DNA of 40,423 nucleotides from Pseudomonas viridiflava (GCF_900582195.1 NZ_UTHA01000256.1:1-40423); one strand, 5' to 3'; counted from the stretch's first letter, positions 24,326-33,901 are shown. Notes: generated by a model from the sequence alone, not told the origin. Numbers and translations are program-made.

Positions 24326-26179
24326 TCATTGGTCTTTGAAAATGAACAGCGTTGTCTGCCCCAGAACATCTGTCTGGGTTCCACCAAGCAGGTAGCTGAT
24401 TTTTTTATCTCTGCTGTAAGCCGAGAGTGGCGCTGGTTCACGGGTGGCTGTTTGCACCACGACCTCACTGTGTTGAAAACGCTCAGGCTGAAATCGCTGC
24501 AGGCGTCCGTCGACAAGAGGCGGCAGTTTCAGCACAAAGACGTGATCGATTTTCTCCCGGTAAAAGAGCAATTCGTTCTCGGCAAGCGTGCTCTTCGACG
24601 GGTTGATCACGTAACCGTCATCCTCCAGAAGCTGGCTGAACAGCCTTCGCAAGTTGGGACCCGCTGGCGCTGCGGCGTACTCGTTCCAGTGCCGAGAGAA
24701 ACGTCCTGGATCAAAATCCAGTCGCATCAAGCCTTCACCCAGCGTGGATGGAATCGCCAGGGTTTCTTCAGTTCCGGAAACTGGTCGCAACATTAAAAGC
24801 GGATCAGCAAGTTCTCGGCGCGGCGCTCTTCGCTGATCCCTGTTAGCCCAGTAACGAAACACCTGGTTCATTAACGCCAAACCGGGAGCAATGATGATTT
24901 CGGAACGGTTTGCCTGATTGAACATGGCTCTGGCGAGTGAGTTGACCGATTGATCCGACAGATGTCTGAAGGTTCTGGAGATGTACTGTGTGATCGGCAT
25001 CTCAAAGGGCACGACACTGTCCAGTACCGTCCATTGGTTGTTTCTTTTGAGCGCCCACTTGGGTTGCAACGACGGGTTATCCCGCAGCATGTATTCGAAG
25101 GCGTCATACAAGGCCGGTGAGAACAACGGATGCTGCAGATAAACCAGTCGCGGGTTGCCACTCAAGTCCTGTCGCATCACCCGGAAATACTGCCCGTCTA
25201 TCTCGATATGCTGGCCCAATTGCGGGCGGACACTCTGTCCCCAGTTTCGCCATAACCCGAAACTCAGGTTGATCGCGTCGGGGTTGGCGGACAGCAAGCT
25301 CTCGGTCAGCGCTTGGGTGGCGTCTGTCCCTTCTTCCTGATGCGGTCGCTTGCTCGGGCCGGCCATAGGCTCCGGCGTATCGGTCGAGGCTTTGCGTTTT
25401 TCCTGTAGCGAACGCTCCGGTTCAGAAGCGGTTTGCCCGTTTTTGCGGCGCCACAGCCGTATCCCGGGAATCTGTTCGAACAATAATGCGGATGCATCGC
25501 GCACGGTGGCAGAGGTTTGCTGATACTGACCGTTGGCGTTTTTACGCACCATGACGGTTCCTTCAGCGGTATCGATATAGGTTTTGCGATGCTTGTCGTA
25601 GCGGATTCCGTCTGGCGTCTGATGGGAAGGGGAGAGCAGGGCCGCTGCATCGGGTGCCAGGTAGATCGGGGAATCCGCAGGAAGCCCCTCGGTAGCTACA
25701 TTTCGCCGGTCACTTTCCGAGCTGTGCGCCAGCCAGTTGGGCCGTTCGAACGTCCAGACGGGCTGGCGTTCTGTTTTGACCAGAAAGGGGCCTGGCAAGT
25801 GCGGGGGGACATCCAAGGGAATTCGATAGCGGCCATCTTGCTGCATCTCGACCAGCAGATGCCCTTCACGTTCTACATGGGCGTATAACTTGCCCTCCGG
25901 ACTGCTAAACAGGCCTCTGTCGGGATCGAGCCGTTGGAGCAGGTGTACTTGATCGGCAGGCCAGGTTATGGATCGCAGCGCTGACTCAACTTGCGATGAG
26001 TGGAACTCAGCCATTCTGTTGACCTGCACCCACGGTTGATGCACAGGGGTGTCCGGCAGACCAGCGGAGAGTGGTGCGGTTGCCTGGATTTCACCCGGTA
26101 GTCGGGGCGGTGTGCTTGCAATGTTTGGGCGAATATCGGGCGCAGTAATCCCGGCCACACGCTTCGGTGGTTTGACCAT
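24326..26179 (-). CDS. Paralogue 3 of an unrecognised putative effector family
   Basis: Protein of 617 aa. N-terminus MVKPPKRVAGITAP; module A about 79-145 (RGLFSSPEGKLYAHVEREG); module B about 172-246 (GIRYDKHRKTYIDTAEGTVM, ending IRLWRRK); then KRKAS at 261-265 and GPSKRPH at 274-280, which together look like a bipartite basic motif. The C-terminal domain has GLWRNWGQSVRPQLGQHIEI, DPLLMLRPVSG, KIDHVFVLKLPP and KISYLLGGTQTD. An internal segment of this gene is the source of the decayed fragment at 21952-22289. No signal peptide or membrane helix is seen. It lies 91 bp downstream of paralogue 4. Confidence 0.8.
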   Translation of the reverse strand: MVKPPKRVAGITAPDIRPNIASTPPRLPGEIQATAPLSAGLPDTPVHQPWVQVNRMAEFHSSQVESALRSITWPADQVHLLQRLDPDRGLFSSPEGKLYAHVEREGHLLVEMQQDGRYRIPLDVPPHLPGPFLVKTERQPVWTFERPNWLAHSSESDRRNVATEGLPADSPIYLAPDAAALLSPSHQTPDGIRYDKHRKTYIDTAEGTVMVRKNANGQYQQTSATVRDASALLFEQIPGIRLWRRKNGQTASEPERSLQEKRKASTDTPEPMAGPSKRPHQEEGTDATQALTESLLSANPDAINLSFGLWRNWGQSVRPQLGQHIEIDGQYFRVMRQDLSGNPRLVYLQHPLFSPALYDAFEYMLRDNPSLQPKWALKRNNQWTVLDSVVPFEMPITQYISRTFRHLSDQSVNSLARAMFNQANRSEIIIAPGLALMNQVFRYWANRDQRRAPRRELADPLLMLRPVSGTEETLAIPSTLGEGLMRLDFDPGRFSRHWNEYAAAPAGPNLRRLFSQLLEDDGYVINPSKSTLAENELLFYREKIDHVFVLKLPPLVDGRLQRFQPERFQHSEVVVQTATREPAPLSAYSRDKKISYLLGGTQTDVLGQTTLFIFKDQ

Positions 26180-26270
26180 TGATTGGGTCTCGCTGTATGG
26201 AACAAGAGGTTTTGTTGCGGCTTGTCTTCAAAAACTTGCGGACAAGTCGCACAGAGTCCGGATGGTGTAA

Positions 26271-27977
26271 TCAACCTTCTCTGACAATGAACAGTGTCGA
26301 GCTGTCGGGGGAAACCTGTTCTTTGCCGCCCACCAGAAAAACCACTTCGTAATTGTCCAGATGCTCGTTCAATGCCTGGCTTTCGGCTTCGCTGAGTCTT
26401 CTGCGGAAATCCGGGTTGGCGAGTCTGGAGTCGATGACGGAATAACGAGGTACCGGCGTCTGCGTAACAGGGGTCAGTCTCAGTACGAAAACGGCGGCGA
26501 CACCCTCTCGGTGAAAAACCATTACGTCTTCACCACTTGGATGCGGATGCCTTTTCGGGTTGATGCGGTAGTTGCTGAGGCCGAGGATCCTTTCGAATAC
26601 GTCGCGTGTGCTTGAAGCTCCCGGCATCGAGTCCAGTGGGTGGACGTCGAAGTCCAGACGCTGTAAACCGCTTGAAACAGGCGCCGGCAAAGTGAGTAAC
26701 CCTCCGGCGTATTGGTCATTTTGCCGGGCGGGTAAAACGGGCAGCAGCATCAAGGGGTCTTGAAGACCGGGTTGAGGCGAGATTTTGTTGACTCTGTCTG
26801 TCCAGTGGCGAAGCGCTAGCGTCATTGCTGAAAGTCCATCGCCATCAATTCCTTGAGGCGTGGATGCACGATCGAATACAGCTCTGGCGAGATTGTTAGC
26901 CGAGTGTTCGGACAGAGAATTCAAGGCGGCGGATACATATTGCGTTACCGACATTTCGAGGGGCGGAGGGGTGTCCAGAACCTGCCACTGGCCGTTGTGT
27001 TTCATCGCCCATTTCGGCTGTATCGAAGGATCATGGCGCAGCATGTTCTCGAATTCGTCGAAACCTTCAGGTTTGAATCTGGGGTGTTGCAGAAAAACCT
27101 GCTCGGTATCGGCGTGTAAAACCTGCTTTACCGTCGGATAGTGCAACCCCTCTATCTCTATCGACTCACCCGTTTGCGGTTTAGCGGTTTTTCCCCAGTT
27201 TTTCCATTGCGCCACGGACAAATCCAGCACGGCTGGCTGCTGGGCTGCCAGACGTCTGATCAGTGCGCTTGTGGTCGATGCAACGTTGCTTGCCCGGGCC
27301 CGCTGCGGGCGATTGCTCGGACCAAATATGGCGTCGGTTGTTTCGGTGGGCACTGAGCCGGTTGCGGCTTGCTGGCTGTGTTGCGGCCCGTCGCTTTCTC
27401 GCCACTTTTTTGTGCCCGGAATCCGTTCAACCCATTTACCTGTCGGGGACGCTTCCCCGGCATGTGTCTGACGCCAGCCGTTCGGGGTTTTGCCGACCAT
27501 GACCGTGCCGTCGCGCAGGTCGACATACGGTTTCTTGTGCTTATCGTATCGAAGACCATCTTCGGCGCCTGTCAGAGGTTTCAGTTGGCTCGCCAGTTCG
27601 GCATTGATGAACACCGGATGTTGCATTCTCGCGCTGCTGGCGCTGCTTGCGGCGGCTGCCTGCTCGGTTGATCTGAGGTAAAGGGATACCCAGGCGGCGG
27701 CACGTTCTATCCCGGAGCCGGCAGGAGCGCGGTGGAGGGGAATTGTAGATTGCGCAGAAGTTACGGCTGGCAAGTGGTGGATAGTGAACGTGGAGGCTGC
27801 GACTGCCGGTAAGGCACTTGAGGACGCGCCGGCTGCGGTCGGCGCATTCTCGGCGCCTGGGGCTGGATGAGTGATTCCGCCGGCAGTAGCCCCCAGAGGA
27901 TGGCCTGAAGGGTCAATGGGTGTCCCGGACGGGTCGGGCGAAAGTGTGCGCGGAATTTTCTTGGGTGGCTTGGCCAT
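26271..27977 (-). CDS. Paralogue 4, short form lacking module A
   Basis: Protein of 568 aa, the shortest of the five. N-terminus MAKPPKKIPRTLSPDPSGTP, then an Ala/Pro/Ser-rich segment to about 115. Module A is missing; only module B is present (about 139-192, GLRYDKHKKPYVDLRDGTVM ending KKWRESDG). The basic motif is degenerate (GPSNRPQRARAS, 219-230). The C-terminal domain is intact, with QWKNWGKTAKPQTGESIEI, SVTQYVSAALNSLSEHSA, DPLMLLPVLPA and EVVFLVGGKEQV. The start at 27977 was chosen over an upstream in-frame ATG at 28016 because MAKPPKK is shared with paralogue 5 and GAGG precedes it by 9 bases. Confidence 0.78.
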   Translation of the reverse strand: MAKPPKKIPRTLSPDPSGTPIDPSGHPLGATAGGITHPAPGAENAPTAAGASSSALPAVAASTFTIHHLPAVTSAQSTIPLHRAPAGSGIERAAAWVSLYLRSTEQAAAASSASSARMQHPVFINAELASQLKPLTGAEDGLRYDKHKKPYVDLRDGTVMVGKTPNGWRQTHAGEASPTGKWVERIPGTKKWRESDGPQHSQQAATGSVPTETTDAIFGPSNRPQRARASNVASTTSALIRRLAAQQPAVLDLSVAQWKNWGKTAKPQTGESIEIEGLHYPTVKQVLHADTEQVFLQHPRFKPEGFDEFENMLRHDPSIQPKWAMKHNGQWQVLDTPPPLEMSVTQYVSAALNSLSEHSANNLARAVFDRASTPQGIDGDGLSAMTLALRHWTDRVNKISPQPGLQDPLMLLPVLPARQNDQYAGGLLTLPAPVSSGLQRLDFDVHPLDSMPGASSTRDVFERILGLSNYRINPKRHPHPSGEDVMVFHREGVAAVFVLRLTPVTQTPVPRYSVIDSRLANPDFRRRLSEAESQALNEHLDNYEVVFLVGGKEQVSPDSSTLFIVREG

Positions 27978-28120
27978 TGAATGTCGCCTCGAGATTGTTG
28001 ATCCATTCGTTTGCATAGCGGTGGAAGAGCTATGGTCGGGAAAAGAAGTCTCTGGCGTGCGGTATATATGTATTGCGATGAGGGCAAATGCTGCACCGTG
28101 TTACGAGGCGTTCCGCAGGA

Positions 28121-28158
28121 CTGCCACCTCGCTCCGGCAGAACCGGTGCGAGTGGCAG
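28121..28158. repeat. Hairpin between paralogues 4 and 5
   Basis: CTGCCACCTCGC and GCGAGTGGCAG pair with one bulged base around a loop that itself contains CCGG/CCGG. It lies 8 bases beyond the minus-strand stop of paralogue 5. No T-run follows, so it may be an attenuator or mRNA stabiliser and not a full terminator. Confidence 0.5.
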
Positions 28159-28165
28159 AGGTCAC

Positions 28166-30013
28166 TTAACGCTCTCTGATAACGAACACTGAATCCGGAG
28201 TGGAATCGACCTTCAAGACCCCCCCGATGAGCCAGATCACTTTGTTTTCTATCGTCGCGTTTGTCAGGGCAACAAACGCCTCGTTGCCAATCCGGGCCGG
28301 CAAGTTTGGTTCTGCCAGCTCATTGCCTGGGGTGTGGGACAGGCCGACATGTTCCACTGCCCCAAGCTTCATGAAGTAAATCTGGTCGTGGGTTTCGCGC
28401 CGGAATACCAGGGTTGGCATGCGATGCTCATAGGTCAGGGGAAAGACGTCGTAGCCGCTGCGCACCAGCAGGGCGCCGAGCAGGCGTCTGAGGTTCAGAT
28501 CTGTCGGATAGGTTTTGTAGTGATTCCATTCGATGGGAAAACGCTTGGGATCGAACGTAAGCCGTTGCAGTTCGCTGTCGACCTGGGAGGGCATCCGGAT
28601 GAGTTTTTTTCCGTTGAAATCGATGGAGGGGGCCACCGCCAGCATGTTCAGCGGATCGGCGTACGCAGGAGCAGTGGGAAACGGCCGTTGCTTCCATTGA
28701 TGCAGAACGGCTTGAATATTGATCAGTCCGGTGCCGGTAAGCTGCGGTGAGTTGTCGGAAAGTTCGAACAGCCTTTTGGCAACAGCGCGCGCCGTGGTAT
28801 CGGAAAAGTCGGGGAACGTCTTGGCAACCGACCGGGATAGCGGTTCTTCAAAAAAGCGTTTTCCGGGGTGTATTTCTCCCGGGTCGTTGCCGATGCGGAA
28901 CGTTGCCACAGGCTGCATCGAGGGGGCGGTATGGAGCATCTGTTCAAACGCATCGAAGCCTTCTGGCACAAAGTCAGGGTGTTGGACAAAGTAGACTTTG
29001 GGGGTGCGGTTGGAGCCGATGGGCACAATCGGATAATGAAACCAGCCGAGCTGGACGGACTCCCCTGCTGGCGGCTTGTTCAGGTGGCCCCAGGGTAACC
29101 AGAAAAACGGTGTTTGATCGGCCGGGGCGCGGGTATCGAAGCTTGTCGCTGATACGGGATCTTCGGGTTCGTCGACCCGTGCGCGTTTACTTGGGCCAGG
29201 TTCCGGTTCGTCTGCGTCGGCAATCCGCCGGGACCTGTCCGCCGCAGGACCTTCAGTGGCGGGTGAGAGCGGATTCTTTTGGCGCCAGAGCACCGTTCCG
29301 GGAATCTGTTCAAAAAAAACATCGGTAGACTCCCTGCTCGTCGCCGAGGTCAGTTGATATTCACCCTGTTGGTTTTTGCGGACCATGACCGTGCCTTCTG
29401 CCGTATCGACGAAGGTATTTTTGAGCTTGTTGTAACGCAGTCCACCCGTTGAAAGCTCTGCTTTGGTCAGCGTTTTGGCGTCTTCGGGCGCAAGATAAAA
29501 GGTTTGAGGCGTGGCTGGCGTACCGGGCCGGGACTCCGTCGATTGCCATCCGGGACGCTGGATGCGCCAACTGGCCTGGCCTTCGATCTTGGTCAGTACC
29601 GGGCCGGGTACACCGGGCGCAAAAGTCAGCGGAACGTAGTAGTAGCCCTGCAAATCCCGTTCGACAACGAACCGGCCTTCGCTGCCGATTTGTGCGTATG
29701 TTCTCTGATCCGGTCCGGTGAACAAACCGGTGTTTACTCCGCTCGGTGTCAGCTCGTGCAATCGGTCCTGAGGCCAGGCGATTGCGTTGCGGGCGGTCCT
29801 GTAGATATCGGGGTTCTCGTTGACGACGACGGCGGGCGGCCGATGGGTGGAGGTGCCGGAAGGCTGTGATCCCTGGGTCGAATCGACGCCCGACAGCAGG
29901 GGGTCAGGTATGTTTGTGGTAACACGGGTACCCGAGCCTGACTGCACAGGTCTTGTTGTAGAAGTCGTATCGGCGGGTGCTGTCACCGGAACTTTCTTGG
30001 GTGGTTTGGCCAT
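28166..30013 (-). CDS. Paralogue 5 of an unrecognised putative effector family
   Basis: Protein of 615 aa, first of the array in the direction of transcription. N-terminus MAKPPKKVPVTAPADTTS; Pro/Ser/Thr-rich segment to about 65; module A about 84-150 (TGLFTGPDQRTYAQIGSEG); module B about 172-246 (GLRYNKLKNTFVDTAEGTVM ending VLWRQK); basic motif GPSKRARVDEPED at 273-285, close to a classical monopartite nuclear localisation signal. The C-terminal domain is the most distant of the five but keeps the landmarks: WLPWGHLNKPPAGESVQL, DPLNMLAVAPS, THDQIYFMKLGA and KVIWLIGGVLKVD. There is no signal peptide. It lies 173 bp downstream of the first large RTX-like gene. Confidence 0.8.
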   Translation of the reverse strand: MAKPPKKVPVTAPADTTSTTRPVQSGSGTRVTTNIPDPLLSGVDSTQGSQPSGTSTHRPPAVVVNENPDIYRTARNAIAWPQDRLHELTPSGVNTGLFTGPDQRTYAQIGSEGRFVVERDLQGYYYVPLTFAPGVPGPVLTKIEGQASWRIQRPGWQSTESRPGTPATPQTFYLAPEDAKTLTKAELSTGGLRYNKLKNTFVDTAEGTVMVRKNQQGEYQLTSATSRESTDVFFEQIPGTVLWRQKNPLSPATEGPAADRSRRIADADEPEPGPSKRARVDEPEDPVSATSFDTRAPADQTPFFWLPWGHLNKPPAGESVQLGWFHYPIVPIGSNRTPKVYFVQHPDFVPEGFDAFEQMLHTAPSMQPVATFRIGNDPGEIHPGKRFFEEPLSRSVAKTFPDFSDTTARAVAKRLFELSDNSPQLTGTGLINIQAVLHQWKQRPFPTAPAYADPLNMLAVAPSIDFNGKKLIRMPSQVDSELQRLTFDPKRFPIEWNHYKTYPTDLNLRRLLGALLVRSGYDVFPLTYEHRMPTLVFRRETHDQIYFMKLGAVEHVGLSHTPGNELAEPNLPARIGNEAFVALTNATIENKVIWLIGGVLKVDSTPDSVFVIRER

Positions 30014-30186
30014 GTGAAATTACTCGTTGAGGGGATGACGCGGAGCGCACGGAAGTGCCTAGCCGCATTTTTCAGGCGCACTCGTCTACATCCCGGAAAA
30101 TCCAGGATGGGAAACCATGGAGAAGTTCGGTTACTTCAACTTCGGAGTGCGCGCAGGGTTATCGGGTTTGTCTGTTGTACGGCGAG

Positions 30187-33100
30187 TCAAGCGGCAGGCA
30201 GATTGAAGATGTCGAGATCTTGATGGCTGCAGCGGTTGATCACCTTCAGTCCGGAGTATTCAACGCGAGATTTGTCGCTGCGCAGGATCCAGCCGTATGC
30301 GGGAAAGCTATAACTCAGCGCCCCGGGCCGATTGTCGGCAAGGACGATGTTCCTCACTCTGGCCTCTTCATTGGCCATTGACGCGAAGGCTTCGGGCAAT
30401 GCTTTTGCCGAGTCGGGTTCTTCAAAGAACCGTGCATCCAGGCCGTCCAGGTAAACTCTGTCGAAGGACAGATCGACGATATGCACGACTCCTTTTTGGG
30501 TGATGACGCGTACCTGATCGATCAGGTCTTCGCTTCCGTAATCAGGCAGATGAACAATGCAGGTGCCGACATGCAGCTGGTTGTTTTCCAGTCTGATCTC
30601 GACCTGGCCGAGTGTTGTCGCGTCAAGATCCCAGGTAGATGAATAAGGCAGTCTGACAGGCGCACTCGCCAGAGCCCCCGGGGTCGAGAGTCTGATCGCG
30701 ATATCGGCAACCAGATGGATCAGGTACGTGGCGCCAGTGCCTTCAAGATTCTGGATCGAGGTTTGTTCGGAGTAGGAGAAAAGCGAACCGCAGCCTGCCC
30801 TGTCGAACTTGAAGGGCCTGGTGTCCGGTAATTCAAAAGGGGTCTGGTCTGTGCGACGTGGCAGCGGCAGTGAAAGCTGCGTTGTCCAACGATCAAAGCC
30901 ATAGGGGTTGTGGCTTGCAAGGGGGTAAATGTCGGTTTCTGGTGTCAGCTCTGCATTGACGGTTACGCCACCTTTAAAAATGAGCACAACCCGATAGTCG
31001 GGACGTGCGGCCATGGTTCTCAGAATCCTGGTCATGTTTCTGGGGTCGGATCCACCTTCGGCGTAGGCAAACCCCCTGAACTTGATGGTGTTTTCGCCAA
31101 AGTGATAAAGCAGGTCACATCCTGCAAAGAGTTCTCGATCAGCGTTCCACTCGCCAGAACCAAAGTGCGCTTCAACCTTTGTCAGTTCGCTGATGTCGTA
31201 ATCCAGATGCAGGCGGATTACCGCCTCGGGACGTTTTACCGAGCGGAACGTCGTGTTTTTCCTGGATCTTGGCAGGAAGTAACTCACCTCACGTTGATGC
31301 TCGATCGAGCATTCTGACGCGTGGAGAATAAGCGGTGTTTCTGGTGTTCCTTTTTTTACGACGACGACCTCGAGTTCGAGGGTATTGTCCTTTTCGATAC
31401 TGTCGGGCAGGTCCGGTGCGTCAGGCAGTTTTAAAAAGTAGCCATCGCTGGTCATGAATGTCAGTTTATTATTGCGCAGTACGAAGTTGTTTTCGTTGTC
31501 CTTATATATGTCTTGAATGATCACCACGCTTTTCGGGGTGTCCGCGAATGCGAACCGCGAACGGATGAGTAGCGAGCCATGCTCGATTATCCAGCTTTCG
31601 ATCAGTTCGTATTTCCAGTTGAGCAAGATAATACTTTCTTCTGCTCCGTCTTCCATGACGGAGACCCGACCCGGTTTATGGTCAATGATGTATTCGTCAA
31701 TGCCTGCTTCGCCAGAGGCAGTTGCTCCCGCGTACGCGAGGTGGATCTGGTCGTTCCCAGCCCCCGCATTGATAGTGTCTTTGCCACGCGAATTAATGAT
31801 GTTGCGTTGTTCCGAACCAGTTACGACACTGATGGCTCCGCTTACGGTTTCGACATTTTCGATATTTTCCAGCAGGCTGTGGAGCGTATATTTTTCACCA
31901 CCTTCAGCTGATGGATCGGTTGCGATTATCTGCAGGGTTTGTGCGAGCAGATCGACGTCATAGCCCTTTCTATCTGTGCGACGGGTGTAATTGTTCCCGG
32001 CCAGGACAAGTGTGTCGTTACCCGCGCCACCTTTTAATATCGAATACTCAGAGTCCTGGACATTGTGTACCAGAAGATCAGCTGCACCCTCAAACACGAA
32101 GCGATCGTTTTTGTCGCCCCCTGTCAGCTGTTTCTTTCCTGATCGGTAATAAAAGCTGTTTGGCTTGCTCTCAACGCCCTTGATCGAGTCCTGACCATCG
32201 CTGATGAGCCAGAGAATGCCCTTGTGTTCGGCAGACGTTCCCAACTCTGCGCCAGGCGTATCTTTGGTAACACCTGCACGGGCGTCAATGACATCATCAC
32301 CTCCCTTGATCTCGGGGATGTGTATCGTTTCCCAGCTGTCTTGTTTGGTCCACCAGTTACGTTTGCGCACACGTGATGGTTTGAGGTGGACTTCGAATTT
32401 GCCATGAACAATGGCTTCGGTGGTCTCCTTTAATTGGCCATCCAGCAGTTTTCGGGCTGTTACTTGCAATTGTCGGGCGTGCTGAAACCTGTTTTTTGCC
32501 AGCAGGTAGCGGTTTTGCACGGGTTGGTCGGGTTCCATCATGCAGAACGAAAACCAGCCGGTGCGCCAACGCTCTTCCAGCGTCAGTTCGATGTAGTCAT
32601 CGATGTCGTCAACAACGCGAACTGCACCATAGATTTGCGATCCGATGGCCAGGATTGCTCCGGCCGCCAGCCCGACAGGGCCTGCAAATGAAAACCCTGC
32701 CAGCGCAGCAACGCCGAGGATAATGGTCATGGCCGCGCTGGTAATACTTAGGCCAGCGCTTACGTAGTGATCCATGGCCTCTTTGCCGGCAGCACTTTCG
32801 GCGGCATTGATCGATCTGACGGCGGTGAAGATATCGAACGGCAATGTCAGTGCGCCGCCGATCAAACCGCCTGAGCGGCCGAGTCTCAGCGCAAAACGGG
32901 TTTTGGCAAAGTCCAGCAGGGCACCTTGCCCGGCCGAGAGCATATTGGATGCGATTTTGCTGACGGCAATGTCGACCACGATGGAGCCGATTTCCGTACC
33001 GATACCCACGCTGTTGATCGCAACCTCAGTGGTGTCTTCAGCTTTGAGGGCATCCACCACACCACGCAAACCCATGAATATGCCGAAACCTTGAATGCCG

Positions 33101-33714
33101 ATACTGGAGCCAAGCGCCGCATGACTTTTTGTCACGGCCACCCAGCGGGGATTATGTTTGGGCAAGTTCGCATGGTAGAGATCAAGTTTTTGCGCGGAAC
33201 CTAACAGCTTCACCAGTTTGCTGCGGTAATTGCCTCTGTCTGTAGTGGCTTGCGAATTTTCTCTTATCAAGTGCGGGGCAGTCAGTGGGCGTTCGCTGGC
33301 CATTTCGAAAAGCAGTGTCGTCAATAAATAGCTGTCTTGGCCTGTTGACGTCTTCATGTAGTGTTCGATATCGACAGCGCCGAACTGCAACGAGTTGATG
33401 AACGATCGCTTGGGAACCCGGAAAAAAGTGTTCTTGCCGTTTAGTGGCTGGCCGACAAACGTAGCGCCCAAGGCATCAAGAGATGCTCGGGTTATCGAGA
33501 TACTGCCGATTTGCAACGGGCCGAATACCGAATCGGCGAGTTTCAACTGATCTGATTTGCGTTTGGTTGTTGTACCGGATGTTTCATCAGTGCTGCGTTT
33601 GAGGTCAATGGTCGAAGCATTATGTTCGTTGCTTTCAAAGCGCATGTCGGTGATGACGACAGCGTCGGTGACTTCCGCAGTGTCCAGTGACGCTTTACGT
33701 GTCATGGTGGCCAT
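30187..33714 (-). CDS. Large pore-domain/RTX-like protein, copy 1
   Basis: Protein of 1175 aa. Residues 1-60 are polar. About 62-195 form a conserved region (VFGPLQIGSISITRASLDAL). About 199-370 are a long hydrophobic, Gly/Ala-rich stretch (SSIGIQGFGIFMGLRG ... FAGPVGLAAGAILAIGSQIY), followed by DDIDDYIELTLEERWRTGWF, which recalls the pore-forming region of TcdA/TcdB and Mcf toxins. About 470-665 contain RTX-like calcium-binding nonapeptides: GGDDVIDAR, GGDKNDRFV, GGAGNDTLV, AGAGNDQIH. The C-terminal 500 residues are beta-rich and unrecognised (GSEDLIDQV, DRVYLDGLDARFFEEP). No N-terminal signal peptide is visible. Start ATG at 33714 follows AAGGAAG. It is paralogous over its full length to the gene at 33902-37447. 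Toxin function is inferred. Confidence 0.78.
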   Translation of the reverse strand: MATMTRKASLDTAEVTDAVVITDMRFESNEHNASTIDLKRSTDETSGTTTKRKSDQLKLADSVFGPLQIGSISITRASLDALGATFVGQPLNGKNTFFRVPKRSFINSLQFGAVDIEHYMKTSTGQDSYLLTTLLFEMASERPLTAPHLIRENSQATTDRGNYRSKLVKLLGSAQKLDLYHANLPKHNPRWVAVTKSHAALGSSIGIQGFGIFMGLRGVVDALKAEDTTEVAINSVGIGTEIGSIVVDIAVSKIASNMLSAGQGALLDFAKTRFALRLGRSGGLIGGALTLPFDIFTAVRSINAAESAAGKEAMDHYVSAGLSITSAAMTIILGVAALAGFSFAGPVGLAAGAILAIGSQIYGAVRVVDDIDDYIELTLEERWRTGWFSFCMMEPDQPVQNRYLLAKNRFQHARQLQVTARKLLDGQLKETTEAIVHGKFEVHLKPSRVRKRNWWTKQDSWETIHIPEIKGGDDVIDARAGVTKDTPGAELGTSAEHKGILWLISDGQDSIKGVESKPNSFYYRSGKKQLTGGDKNDRFVFEGAADLLVHNVQDSEYSILKGGAGNDTLVLAGNNYTRRTDRKGYDVDLLAQTLQIIATDPSAEGGEKYTLHSLLENIENVETVSGAISVVTGSEQRNIINSRGKDTINAGAGNDQIHLAYAGATASGEAGIDEYIIDHKPGRVSVMEDGAEESIILLNWKYELIESWIIEHGSLLIRSRFAFADTPKSVVIIQDIYKDNENNFVLRNNKLTFMTSDGYFLKLPDAPDLPDSIEKDNTLELEVVVVKKGTPETPLILHASECSIEHQREVSYFLPRSRKNTTFRSVKRPEAVIRLHLDYDISELTKVEAHFGSGEWNADRELFAGCDLLYHFGENTIKFRGFAYAEGGSDPRNMTRILRTMAARPDYRVVLIFKGGVTVNAELTPETDIYPLASHNPYGFDRWTTQLSLPLPRRTDQTPFELPDTRPFKFDRAGCGSLFSYSEQTSIQNLEGTGATYLIHLVADIAIRLSTPGALASAPVRLPYSSTWDLDATTLGQVEIRLENNQLHVGTCIVHLPDYGSEDLIDQVRVITQKGVVHIVDLSFDRVYLDGLDARFFEEPDSAKALPEAFASMANEEARVRNIVLADNRPGALSYSFPAYGWILRSDKSRVEYSGLKVINRCSHQDLDIFNLPAA

Positions 33715-33850
33715 CTGAACTTCCTTGTTCTGGCTGGTTTTTTTAGCGCGAGGCGTGATAGTACGATCGATTTTTGAACGATGTACATCAACGGGTTGTT
33801 GCTGTGTATTGCGCGCGGCGGGCGCAGCTGGAAACGCGGCCTGAAACAAT

Positions 33851-33871
33851 AAACCGGCCTGAGGCCGGTTT
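33851..33871 (-). terminator. Hairpin terminator of large RTX-like copy 2
   Basis: AAACCGGCC-TGA-GGCCGGTTT is a perfect 9-bp stem 31 bases beyond the copy 2 stop. In the minus direction ATTGTTT follows. It separates the two large genes, so copy 1 probably has its own promoter in 33715-33850. Confidence 0.75.
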
Positions 33872-33901
33872 ATCTATGCGCTGACGTCGTTTGGCCAGTG
33901 G

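Noticed and set aside
20033..30013. CRISPR-like or phage-like array
   Set aside because: The repeats here are paralogous genes of nearly 2 kb, not short direct repeats, and no phage structural or integrase gene is present.
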